Assembly: GCA_005882635.1 (NCBI GenBank) | Contig: VBFG01000121.1 | Location: 1 to 32,168, forward strand | Direction of reading: 5' to 3' | From: Chloroflexota bacterium | Lineage (GTDB): Bacteria > Chloroflexota > Limnocylindria > Limnocylindrales > CSP1-4 | Length of the DNA: 32,168 nucleotides | Shown here: in pieces, positions 15,187-22,524 of the stretch | Layout of the letters: each line of letters opens with the position of its first letter | How positions within the stretch are numbered: position 1 is the stretch's first letter | The notes under the pieces: model-generated | What the model was told of the DNA's origin: nothing | Databases searched by the model: none | The model's input: the letters and a program-made list of their open reading frames with translations, nothing else | Program-made: the position numbers and the translations under genes

Positions 15187-17946
15187 TCACTCCCCGAAGA
15201 GACCAAGCTGCTCGCCACTCCGCTCGACGAGTGGATCCAGGCCGATATATGGCTCGAGACCGTCCAGGCTCAGCTCGTCCCGGGCGAGGAACGAGCGGAG
15301 GTGGTTCCACTTCAGGACGTGCCAGTTGTCGCGCTCGAAGGCATCGCGAAGGAGCGGCGATCGCTCGAGCTTGTGGCGCACCAGCTCGGTCCGCTCGGGG
15401 GTGATGACGAGGAACCGGACCGTGCCGTCCTCCTGTGGGATCCGGGCGTGGCGACGGAGGATCGGCTCGCCGAGCATCGCGGTCCATTCGACCTCGAACA
15501 GGAACGACATCTTGCCCCGGACGTACCACGCACAGTCGATCTCGGCGACGTCCTCCCCCGCCCGGCTGATCTGCGTCAGCGGGACGCGGTGCTCGCGATC
15601 GTCCATCAGGTCGCCGAGCCGGCCGGCCCCCAGCCGCCGGGCCTGCTCTCGCCGGCCGATCCAGACGCGCGCGCCGAGTCGGTGACCACCGTCGGCCAGG
15701 AGGGCGATCACCTCGGCATGTTCCTGAGTACGCCGCAGGAGGTCGTCGCCGGTCACGACCCGCTCCGGCGTGCTCGCTCTGCTCCGGTAGCTCTGGAGGC
15801 ACGCCCGGACGAGAGCCTCGTCCGGCAGGTCGTGGGCGCTGAAGATCCCGGCGATCCTCTGGAGGAACGACGTCTCGGACAAGGGGCCCGCGGTCGACAG
15901 CAGGCTGAACACCGACCACTCGACACGATCCGCCAGCGGCACTGCCGCCGCCTCGCGGTCGCGTCGATCCGCCAGCCACCACCGGCCCGGCGCGACCTCG
16001 GCCAGCCGCGTCTTGGCGGTGACAGCCAGGCCGTCGGCGACGAGCGCGAGGATCGCCTCAACCGGATCCGATGGCGCGTCGGCGTTCCGGACGGAGCGCC
16101 TGGTCCCGACCGATGTGCGGCCGCCACCGGATCCACGGTCCGGGGCATCGCCCGGGTCGTCGCGGGCGTCGGGTTCCGGCGCGTCCTCGGGCCGGTCCAC
16201 GGCCAGCCCGCGATCTGCGACGAGCCGTCGGAGCTGGCCGGCACGGTCGAGCCCGATGAGGATCTCCCCCAGCAGCCGGTCCGCGCTGGCCGGCTCGCCG
16301 CGGGCCTTCAGCGACTCGACCGCGACGTCGGCAACGGTCCGGCTGACATCCGCCGCCGAGAACGGGCGGCGGTCGATCCGCTCGGCGGAGCCGAAGAGGC
16401 CGACGCCCGGCACGACGTCGGGATCGCCGGCTCCGCCCGGGATCGTCTCCAGGGCGACGTTCGCCCGCGTGCGCGCCGCTGGCGGCGGGACGGCTCCGGG
16501 CGGGATGAGCTCGATGCTGCCGAGGGCCTCGTCGTCGCCGTCGCCGAGCCGGGCCGAGAGCAGACGGAAGCCCGCTTCGACGCCGCCGAGGGCGGCCGCC
16601 ACGAGCGCCTCGGGCCCGCCGTCGATCACGTAGGTGACGCGACCGTCGCGCGCGATCGACGGCTCGACCGACGCCAGCGAGCGAGCCAGCGCCGCGGCCT
16701 GCCAGCCCCAGGGTGCCCGGATCGCGGGACCCGACAAGGCACCGAGCGGGAGGCCGGCGGCCGCCTCGCCGCCCAGCGTCCAGGACGTCGCCCAGTAGGT
16801 CATCGACAGGCGCTCCTGGTTCGGCCGGACCGGCGGCTGGCCGACGACGAGGCGGATGCGTCGTCGCAGCCCCGCGGCCGAACCGTCCCAGCCACCTCGG
16901 TTGACCGATGCCTCGGCGCCGATCGCGCGGGTCGTCGACGGGCCGGCGATCGCAAGGACTGCCGTCGCGCTGCCCTCGTCGAGCGACTGCAGGTCGTTGC
17001 CGAGCCGCGCCTGGACGGCACCACCCGGGCCGCTCTCGAGGCGCTGGATGAAGCCGCGGACGATCCGGATCCCGTCCTCGAACGCCAGCCAGGGGTTGCG
17101 TTCCCGCCACGGCCCGGGGTTCGGGGCACGAACGTGGCCAGCCTGGATCCGGAGCGACCCGACCCGATGCGGATGGCCGTTCAGGCGGCTCGCCGGGGTC
17201 AACGCGTGGAGGAAGGCCAGTCGCAATGCAGCGTCGACGGGGGCTGCCCGAAGGTCGGTCTCGATCCGGTCGAGGATCGCGTCGAGGCCGCCGAGCTGGC
17301 GCGGCGTGTGGAGATCGAGGAGGCCGTCGACCAGCTCGACCCCGCCATCGAGGACGGGGAACCGGTCGCGGAGGCGCGCCCGGACTCCGGCCAGGTCGTC
17401 TGGGGCGGCGACCGCGCGATCGAGGTCGGCATCGTCCAGCTCCGCCGTGCGCTGGTCGCTGCCGCGTTGACCCCGGCAGACCGGGCAGCCGTAGACCTTC
17501 CGCGCCGTCCCACCGCCGAGCACCGCCGGCGCCTGCTGGTCGGGCCACACGATCTCGTCGAGCACGAGCACCCGCCCGCACGTCGCGCAGCGGGTCGCGA
17601 ACAGCTCCCCGACCGCCACCTTCAGGCTCGTCTGGCCTCGAGGCGACGCGCCCATCGCCTGGAACGCGGCGTCGAGGTGGCGCAGGTCCGGCGGGCGGAG
17701 GACGAGCTCGGCGAGGAGGCGGGTCAGCGGGGTCGATTCCAGGCTGACCGCTCGCCGCTGCCGATCGACCGCGGCCCGGGCGACCCAGCCGCCGCGCCCG
17801 GCGAGGTCGAGGATCGCGTCGCCGGGCTTCGCGTCGCTCTCGATCCGGGAGGCGATCAGCGCGGGCGGCGGCGGCGGCGCGAGCCGCTCGAAGAACGGCA
17901 GGGTGAAGCCCGGTTCAGCCCGTACGAGAGTTGCGCGCCCGGCCAT
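15187..17946 (-). CDS. Pseudo DNA methyltransferase with Zn ribbon, fused to winged-helix and nuclease-like C-terminus
   Basis: A 919-residue protein with the layout of Zn-ribbon N4/N6 DNA methylases but with lost signatures. Motif I, normally DPFAGxGT, reads DLAGRGG (47-53) in a G-loop context followed by AVSLESTPLTRLLAELVL. A zinc ribbon has CATC (120-123) and CPVC (154-157). Where the catalytic (D/N)PPY belongs, before a YWATSW segment, it reads GQPPV (369-373). The later strand-helix GRVTYVIDGGPEALV...EAGFRLLSA (435-464) matches the end of the methylase fold. After a disordered stretch (585-625) come a helical/winged-helix-like region (625-720) and a domain with D804 and FLFEVEWT (E818, E820), then VRFLVITPER, resembling a PD-(D/E)xK-type core with ExE instead of ExK. 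ATG 17946 has TAGGCT ending 8 nt upstream; ATG 17985 is an alternative. Probably a non-catalytic DNA- or nucleotide-sensing protein. Confidence 0.8.
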   Translation of the reverse strand: MAGRATLVRAEPGFTLPFFERLAPPPPPALIASRIESDAKPGDAILDLAGRGGWVARAAVDRQRRAVSLESTPLTRLLAELVLRPPDLRHLDAAFQAMGASPRGQTSLKVAVGELFATRCATCGRVLVLDEIVWPDQQAPAVLGGGTARKVYGCPVCRGQRGSDQRTAELDDADLDRAVAAPDDLAGVRARLRDRFPVLDGGVELVDGLLDLHTPRQLGGLDAILDRIETDLRAAPVDAALRLAFLHALTPASRLNGHPHRVGSLRIQAGHVRAPNPGPWRERNPWLAFEDGIRIVRGFIQRLESGPGGAVQARLGNDLQSLDEGSATAVLAIAGPSTTRAIGAEASVNRGGWDGSAAGLRRRIRLVVGQPPVRPNQERLSMTYWATSWTLGGEAAAGLPLGALSGPAIRAPWGWQAAALARSLASVEPSIARDGRVTYVIDGGPEALVAAALGGVEAGFRLLSARLGDGDDEALGSIELIPPGAVPPPAARTRANVALETIPGGAGDPDVVPGVGLFGSAERIDRRPFSAADVSRTVADVAVESLKARGEPASADRLLGEILIGLDRAGQLRRLVADRGLAVDRPEDAPEPDARDDPGDAPDRGSGGGRTSVGTRRSVRNADAPSDPVEAILALVADGLAVTAKTRLAEVAPGRWWLADRRDREAAAVPLADRVEWSVFSLLSTAGPLSETSFLQRIAGIFSAHDLPDEALVRACLQSYRSRASTPERVVTGDDLLRRTQEHAEVIALLADGGHRLGARVWIGRREQARRLGAGRLGDLMDDREHRVPLTQISRAGEDVAEIDCAWYVRGKMSFLFEVEWTAMLGEPILRRHARIPQEDGTVRFLVITPERTELVRHKLERSPLLRDAFERDNWHVLKWNHLRSFLARDELSLDGLEPYIGLDPLVERSGEQLGLFGE

Positions 17947-17954
17947 GGCACCCG

Positions 17955-17960
17955 AGCCTA
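17955..17960 (-). promoter_or_regulatory. Candidate -10 element for a leaderless pseudo-methyltransferase transcript
   Basis: TAGGCT on the minus strand, preceded by ATG (a TG just upstream) and 8 nt from the start codon; the same spacing as at moaA and the mscS-type gene. Confidence 0.45.
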
Positions 17961-18030
17961 CATGCGCGCTGCGGTGGGAGCCCATTCGTCCGGCCGGGGC
18001 GGCGGACGAGAGTCGACAGTCGCTCGCCAA

Positions 18031-18046
18031 AACGATGCCATCGCTA
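18031..18046 (+). repeat. 16-bp direct repeat, copy 1 (AACGATGCCATCGCTA)
   Basis: 14 of 16 bases match the copy at 18167. The core CGATG-C-CATCG is a perfect 11-bp palindrome. Confidence 0.5.
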
Positions 18047-18166
18047 CGCGCGGGTCTGGGGAGGTGCCAAGCGGTTCTCGACCCGGCCGAGGCCGCGCAG
18101 ATCAGCATCGATCGTGCTCGCGAGGGCGGGCACCATCGTCCTACGGGCCGCGCCAGCCCCGACCGT

Positions 18167-18182
18167 AACGATGGCGTCGCTA
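18167..18182 (+). repeat. 16-bp direct repeat, copy 2 (AACGATGGCGTCGCTA)
   Basis: Lies 136 bp after copy 1; the palindromic core is broken by the two substitutions. Confidence 0.5.
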
Positions 18183-18264
18183 ATGCTGCACCGAAGCTCG
18201 CCTGGCATCGAGTGACGGCGAATGCGTCAGGACCAGGCGGCACTCAGCCGCGAACAGCGCGGAT

Positions 18265-19122
18265 CTACGCCTCGTCGGCCTCGTCCAGTTCGTCCTCGAA
18301 CGCTTCGTCGGTGGTCGATTCGGGCGGCAGGACGCGATCGAGGTCCTCGATCTCCTCGTCCTCTTCGTCGTCCTCGAGGTCGTCCTCCAGGTCCATCTCC
18401 TCGCGGATGAGGGTGCCCTTGGTGTACGGCCGCAGGTCGGTCGACTTCGCCGCCATCGGGAACGACACCTTCCCGTAGTTCCGGGGGTCCTGGTAGATCT
18501 CGCGGATGATGATCCGGACGTCCTTGTCGCCGAGGGACGTCACGCCGGCCGCGTACTTGTTGCCGTCGGCGATCAGCTTCAGCAGGCGGGCGGCGACCCG
18601 CGGCTCGACGATCCCGATCCGCATCCCGTTGCTGAACGCGATCAGCCGGCCGCCCTCGGGGGTCAGCTCGACCGAGTCGCCGGGGTTGACCTGGGCGAGC
18701 TTGCGGGGATTGGGCAGGTCGGTCAGGAAGGCGAACCCGGTCTTGCCGGTCTCCTCGACGAAGATCGAGACCGGCGCCTTGCTGCCCTCCTGCGCCGGAA
18801 CAGTCTTCTCGCCGGCGTCGACGAGGAGCACCCGGAGGCGGTCGATGTTGCGCTCGGCGATCCGGTTCGTGGGGTCGAGGGCAAGCGCCGTCTGGTAATG
18901 CTCGCGCGCCTGACCGAGCTCGCCGAGCTCCCACAGCGCCTTGGCGAGGCGGTTCTCCGACTCGGCGTCCGGGCCGAGCTCGAGCAGCCGGCGGTTCGTC
19001 TCGGCCGCCTCGGCCCACTGGGCGGCGGTCGCCTGGGCGATCGCCTGCTCGACCAGCTGCCGCTTCAGGCGGATCTGGTTGACGGCGATCGATGGCTGCG
19101 TCTCGACTTCGGGGAAGGTCAC
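18265..19122 (-). CDS. TPR protein with HIRAN-like central domain and acidic tail
   Basis: A 285-residue protein from GTG 19122 (GGAGAG about 6 nt upstream). Residues 22-103 form tetratricopeptide-type helices (AAQWAEAAETNRRLLELGP, then ALWELGELGQAREHYQTAL and LDPTNRIAERNI). Residues about 115-215 are a beta-rich domain, NPGDSVELTPEGGRLIAFS, then MRIGIVEPRVAARLLKLI and NKYAAGVTSLGDKDVRIII, whose iGxv-pxxaxxl order resembles HIRAN, a domain linked to DNA repair and remodelling proteins; this match is by eye. Residues 241-285 are almost all Asp/Glu, which may mimic nucleic acid or bind basic partners. A well-formed promoter stands 79-107 nt upstream of the GTG. Divergent from the anchored propeller gene. 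The cellular role is unknown. Confidence 0.85.
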   Translation of the reverse strand: MTFPEVETQPSIAVNQIRLKRQLVEQAIAQATAAQWAEAAETNRRLLELGPDAESENRLAKALWELGELGQAREHYQTALALDPTNRIAERNIDRLRVLLVDAGEKTVPAQEGSKAPVSIFVEETGKTGFAFLTDLPNPRKLAQVNPGDSVELTPEGGRLIAFSNGMRIGIVEPRVAARLLKLIADGNKYAAGVTSLGDKDVRIIIREIYQDPRNYGKVSFPMAAKSTDLRPYTKGTLIREEMDLEDDLEDDEEDEEIEDLDRVLPPESTTDEAFEDELDEADEA

Positions 19123-19200
19123 GGGTGCTCTCCGATGCTGCGCTGCGGCCCATCCGGGTTGGCGACAGCCGGGGCGATTCGGGCCCGGAGGGGGCAGGGC

Positions 19201-19229
19201 TTTGTAGCATCGCAGGGGCGGCGCGTCAA
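19201..19229 (-). promoter_or_regulatory. Sigma-70-type promoter of the TPR/HIRAN-like gene
   Basis: Minus strand TTGACG (19224-19229), 17-nt spacer, TACAAA (19201-19206) with an extended TGC before the -10. Transcription would begin near 19194, giving a leader of about 72 nt that carries the GGAGAG ribosome site. It is the clearest promoter in the window. Confidence 0.7.
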
Positions 19230-19245
19230 ACGTCCGGAACCGGCG

Positions 19246-21501
19246 ATGATGCGCTGGATGAGGACGGGGATGGGAACTGGGCGTGGCGCCCGCAGCGGGG
19301 CAAGGACCGGGGGCAGACGACCGGCGATCGGGATCGCGGTCGTGGGCGCCATCGGCGTCGTCGCGGCCGCTCTGGCGGCCCTCGGCGGCAGCCGCCCGCC
19401 CGTCTCGCCCGGGCCACCCCAGCCCGGATCCGGTGCGATCCCGGCCGTCGTCGGTCCCACCGTCTTCTACGAGATCCTCGACGCCGACGGCTCGGCGCTC
19501 GTCGAGCGGCGACTCGACGGCCACAGCCTGCCGCGTCGGATCGCCACTCGCCCGGATGCCGACCTCGGGCAGACGTGGACGATCGACCCCGGGGGGACGA
19601 TCGCGGTCGCGATCCTGCCGACGGACGGCCAGCAGGAGCGCGTCGAGGCCGTCGAGATCGCCGATGGCGCCGACCTGTGGCAGGTCGAGCTGCCGTTCAC
19701 GGCGATCTCGGAGGCGGTCTGGTCGGCGGACGGCCATCGCCTCGCCCTGATCAGCCGCCCCGAGCAGGCCGGACCGACGGAATCGTTCGTGGTCGACACC
19801 CGGGGCGGCCGCGTCACGCGGACGGTCGTGCCGCAGGGCGCGGTGCTGCAGGGCTTCGACGTCGACGACGCCCTCCTCCTCCGCGAGGCGCAGGGCGACG
19901 GGACGGTGAGCGCCTGGACGTTCCTCCGGGTCGACCCGGCGACGAACGTGGTCGAACGGCTGTCGGCCGTGCCCGACGTCGGGCCGTCGACGACCGGTGC
20001 GGAGGACGTCGATCCGGCACGAGGCTTCGCCGTCACCCTCTCGCTGGGCCCGAACCACCGGGGAACCGCCGTCCACGCCCGGCCGACCAATGGCGGGGCG
20101 GCTCGCCAGCTCGGCGTGTTCCCGTCGGTCGATTGGATCGCGATCGACCCGAGCGGCACCGGCGTGGCGGTGGCGGCGAGCCACGGCCTCCGGTTCATCG
20201 CCTGGGATGGCCGAGCGGAGGACCTCTGGTCGAGCGACGACTCGATCGCCGGCTTCGGCTGGTCGGCAGACGGCGACTACCTGTGGATCGAGACCGATCG
20301 ACGGGGCCCGAACCTGACGGTGATCGAGCGGTCCACCGGCCGAACGATCGTCGTTCCGCAGGTGGATCCCGTCGCGCAGTCGCTCGTCGTCCGCGTCGTC
20401 GGCGGAGTATCCCTGCCGGACACGGCGCTGCCCGCCGTCGAGCCGACGCCCGCGCCGACGCCCGCACCGTCCGGCCCGGACGTGGCCGACGCGCCGTCGA
20501 TCGCATCGGCGTGGGTCGACGCGTCGGGCGGACGCACCCTCCTCCACGTCGACCGGCTCGTGCCGACGAGCGAGGGCGGGATGCGGGTCGCGGCGTCGAT
20601 GACGCCGGTCCCGGTGGCCGACGACCCGGACACGATGGTGGCCCTGCTCCCTCGGCCCCGGTCGGCGCAGGTCCTGGCCTGGGTCGGGACTGCCGACCAC
20701 GCGATGGGCTGGCTGTGGGACGGCATCACGGATCACCCGTCCGTCCGGCTGGCGGTGCCGCGGGACTGGCCGGCCAGCGCCTTCGCCCTCGCGTGGCGCC
20801 CCGACGGCCAGGCGGTCGCGGCGATGGCGACGCGGGTCGGCCCCGACGGCGACGTGCGAGGGACCTTCGTGATCGGGGAGCTCGGCGCGGCGCGGACGAC
20901 GTTCCTGCCGTTCAACCCGCAGTACGACCGGCTGGAAGGGTGGTGGTCGTTGACCGAGCTCCGGGTCGGCCACGTGATCTGCACCGAGGGCTGCGAGGGT
21001 CGCTTCTCCTACTCGGCGCGTCTCCGGGTCCGCGACGGGCGACTGCGCCGGCTCACGCCGGCCGACCGGACCCACGCCCCGATCGACGAGATCGATCCGG
21101 ACGGTCGCGGGGGGCTCGTCATGAGCGTGATCAACGCCGACCCGGCGGACGATGTTCGGATCGACTGGCCGCTCGGCTCGGGATCGGTCGACGGGCCGGC
21201 CGTGATCGGGTTCGCCCGGGGCGGCCGATCCATCCTCCTCGCCGACGCCTCGGGCGACGGCACCGACCTCTATCGGATCGATGACGCGGCGCAGAGAGCG
21301 GTCAAGGGCCGGCTGGCGGACCCGCAGCCGGTCCGGCTGGGCCACCTCCCCCGCCACGGGCTCGACGTCCGGATCTCGCCGGACCAGCGCTGGGCCCTGG
21401 TCGTCGACCGGGTCGAGAACGTCCAGCTCGTCGAGCTGTCGACGGGTCGGGCCTGGCAGGTCGATCGCGATCGGACCCTCGACTGGTGGCCGACCACCTG
21501 A
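19246..21501 (+). CDS. Membrane-anchored beta-propeller protein of unknown function
   Basis: A 751-residue protein. The start at ATG 19246 (or 19249) gives a basic N-terminus (MMRWMRTGMGTGRGARSGAR) and one hydrophobic segment at about 27-47 (AIGIAVVGAIGVVAAALAA), so it is a signal anchor with the bulk outside the cytoplasm. Residues about 60-390 are WD40/TolB-like blades (DADLGQTWTIDPGGTIAVAIL, SEAVWSADGHRLALIS, IAGFGWSADGDYLWIET). A PTPAPTPAP linker near residues 398-406 separates a second propeller-like half, with SAFALAWRPDGQAVAAMAT and DVRISPDQRWALVVD at the end. No enzyme motif is seen. It is convergent with the membrane protein gene (31 nt). It lacks the VDGxxGPP signature of the propeller at 6932-8443 and belongs to a different family. 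Confidence 0.82.
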   Translation: MMRWMRTGMGTGRGARSGARTGGRRPAIGIAVVGAIGVVAAALAALGGSRPPVSPGPPQPGSGAIPAVVGPTVFYEILDADGSALVERRLDGHSLPRRIATRPDADLGQTWTIDPGGTIAVAILPTDGQQERVEAVEIADGADLWQVELPFTAISEAVWSADGHRLALISRPEQAGPTESFVVDTRGGRVTRTVVPQGAVLQGFDVDDALLLREAQGDGTVSAWTFLRVDPATNVVERLSAVPDVGPSTTGAEDVDPARGFAVTLSLGPNHRGTAVHARPTNGGAARQLGVFPSVDWIAIDPSGTGVAVAASHGLRFIAWDGRAEDLWSSDDSIAGFGWSADGDYLWIETDRRGPNLTVIERSTGRTIVVPQVDPVAQSLVVRVVGGVSLPDTALPAVEPTPAPTPAPSGPDVADAPSIASAWVDASGGRTLLHVDRLVPTSEGGMRVAASMTPVPVADDPDTMVALLPRPRSAQVLAWVGTADHAMGWLWDGITDHPSVRLAVPRDWPASAFALAWRPDGQAVAAMATRVGPDGDVRGTFVIGELGAARTTFLPFNPQYDRLEGWWSLTELRVGHVICTEGCEGRFSYSARLRVRDGRLRRLTPADRTHAPIDEIDPDGRGGLVMSVINADPADDVRIDWPLGSGSVDGPAVIGFARGGRSILLADASGDGTDLYRIDDAAQRAVKGRLADPQPVRLGHLPRHGLDVRISPDQRWALVVDRVENVQLVELSTGRAWQVDRDRTLDWWPTT

Positions 21502-21532
21502 CGCGCCGGGCGTCAGGCCATTGCGTGGCGGC

Positions 21533-22468
21533 TCACTCGTCGAGGCGGAGGTTCCAGGCGACGACCGCGATACCCAGGCCGGCCAGGATCGCTGTCTCCC
21601 ACAGCCAGCGCGGGTCGCGCCGCCGGGATGGCGGCGCGGAGTGGAGCGTGTCCCACAGGTAGAACAGGAACATCAGGAGCGCCGGCCCGACGAGCCGGGG
21701 GATGCCCATCGCGCGTACCGCGGCGGCCCCGATCGCGATCGCCACGGCGTAGCTCGCGGCGGCCCAGGCCGCGTCGCGAGCGTCGGACAGGCGCAACGCC
21801 GCCGCCCGATAGCCGAGGAGGCCAGCGACGACCGCGTCGGCGATGGCGAGGAGCGCGAGGTTGCCGAGCGGGAGCGACGGGACCGGAGCGCCCGGCTGCT
21901 CGAGGCCGGCCAGGCCGCCGGGTACGATCGCGGCGATGCCACCGAACGCGACGAGGGCGACCACCAGCATCGTCATGAGCGCCGCGGACCGATCCTCCGC
22001 CGTCGGGCCCTGGGCGGCCGCCACGATCCGGGTCTCGACCGCCAGCGCCCGATCGAGCAGGACCGCCACGAGCGCGATCGCGACGACGACGCCGGGACCG
22101 AGCGGGACGAGCCGGATCGCCCCGACCGCGCCGAGCGCGGCGACGGCTGGAACGACGAGCGATTCGACGGGAACGCCGCGCTCGGCATGAGGGCTGTCGA
22201 CTTCGGCGAGGACCTGCAGCGTCCCGACGACGGTCGCCGCCAGGAGCAACACCGCCACCGCCCAGACGAGCGGACCCGACACGACCGTCCCCATGCCAAC
22301 CACGACGGCGACGACGATCTCCAGATCGCGCCGGCCACGACCAACGTCGCCATCCGCGGCGAGCCCGGTTGCCGGGCGGGGCAGGTAGCGGACGGTCCTC
22401 TCGAGACCGCTCCGGACGAGTCGGCGGCGGGCTGGGAGCGGCTCAGACCGAGACGGCGGCGGCGTCAT
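21533..22468 (-). CDS. Polytopic membrane protein of unknown function
   Basis: A 311-residue protein with about eight hydrophobic segments, for example LEIVVAVVVGMGTVV (about 50), WAVAVLLLAATVVGTLQVL, GVVVAIALVAVLL, MLVVALVAFGGIAAIVPGGLAG, LALLAIADAVVAGLLGY, AVAIAIGAAAVRAMG, LVGPALLMFLFYLWD and a final TAILAGLGIAVVAWNL. No charged or catalytic motif stands out in the helices. The start ATG 22468 has no Shine-Dalgarno but has TACGAT ending 8 nt upstream. It lies 56 nt downstream of polX on the same strand. Function not assignable from sequence alone. Confidence 0.82.
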   Translation of the reverse strand: MTPPPSRSEPLPARRRLVRSGLERTVRYLPRPATGLAADGDVGRGRRDLEIVVAVVVGMGTVVSGPLVWAVAVLLLAATVVGTLQVLAEVDSPHAERGVPVESLVVPAVAALGAVGAIRLVPLGPGVVVAIALVAVLLDRALAVETRIVAAAQGPTAEDRSAALMTMLVVALVAFGGIAAIVPGGLAGLEQPGAPVPSLPLGNLALLAIADAVVAGLLGYRAAALRLSDARDAAWAAASYAVAIAIGAAAVRAMGIPRLVGPALLMFLFYLWDTLHSAPPSRRRDPRWLWETAILAGLGIAVVAWNLRLDE

Positions 22469-22476
22469 TCGGGCGG

Positions 22477-22482
22477 ATCGTA
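22477..22482 (-). promoter_or_regulatory. Candidate -10 element for a leaderless membrane-protein transcript
   Basis: TACGAT on the minus strand, 8 nt from ATG 22468. It lies within the short polX to membrane-protein gap, arguing that the second gene has its own promoter. Confidence 0.45.
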
Positions 22483-22524
22483 GTCGCTCGGGGTCGGCCG
22501 TGGCCGGGCCGGCGGTCGCACCCG

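Larger units (their letters stand above)
17947..18264. other. Intergenic region with a pair of 16-bp direct repeats
   Basis: 318 nt between the TPR gene stop and the pseudo-methyltransferase start (both minus). No open frame with coding character, and no tRNA-like cloverleaf recognised. It contains AACGATG(C/G)C(A/G)TCGCTA at 18031-18046 and 18167-18182, and a candidate -10 at 17955-17960. Confidence 0.6.

Noticed and set aside
15301-18168. 955-codon plus-strand open frame opposite the pseudo-methyltransferase gene
   Set aside because: Shadow frame with arginine/proline-rich composition; the minus frame has ordered motifs, zinc ribbon and hydrophobic periodicity.
17947-18264. tRNA or small RNA gene in the gap
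   Set aside because: No T-loop consensus or cloverleaf could be found by eye, and no promoter-terminator pair encloses a plausible transcript.
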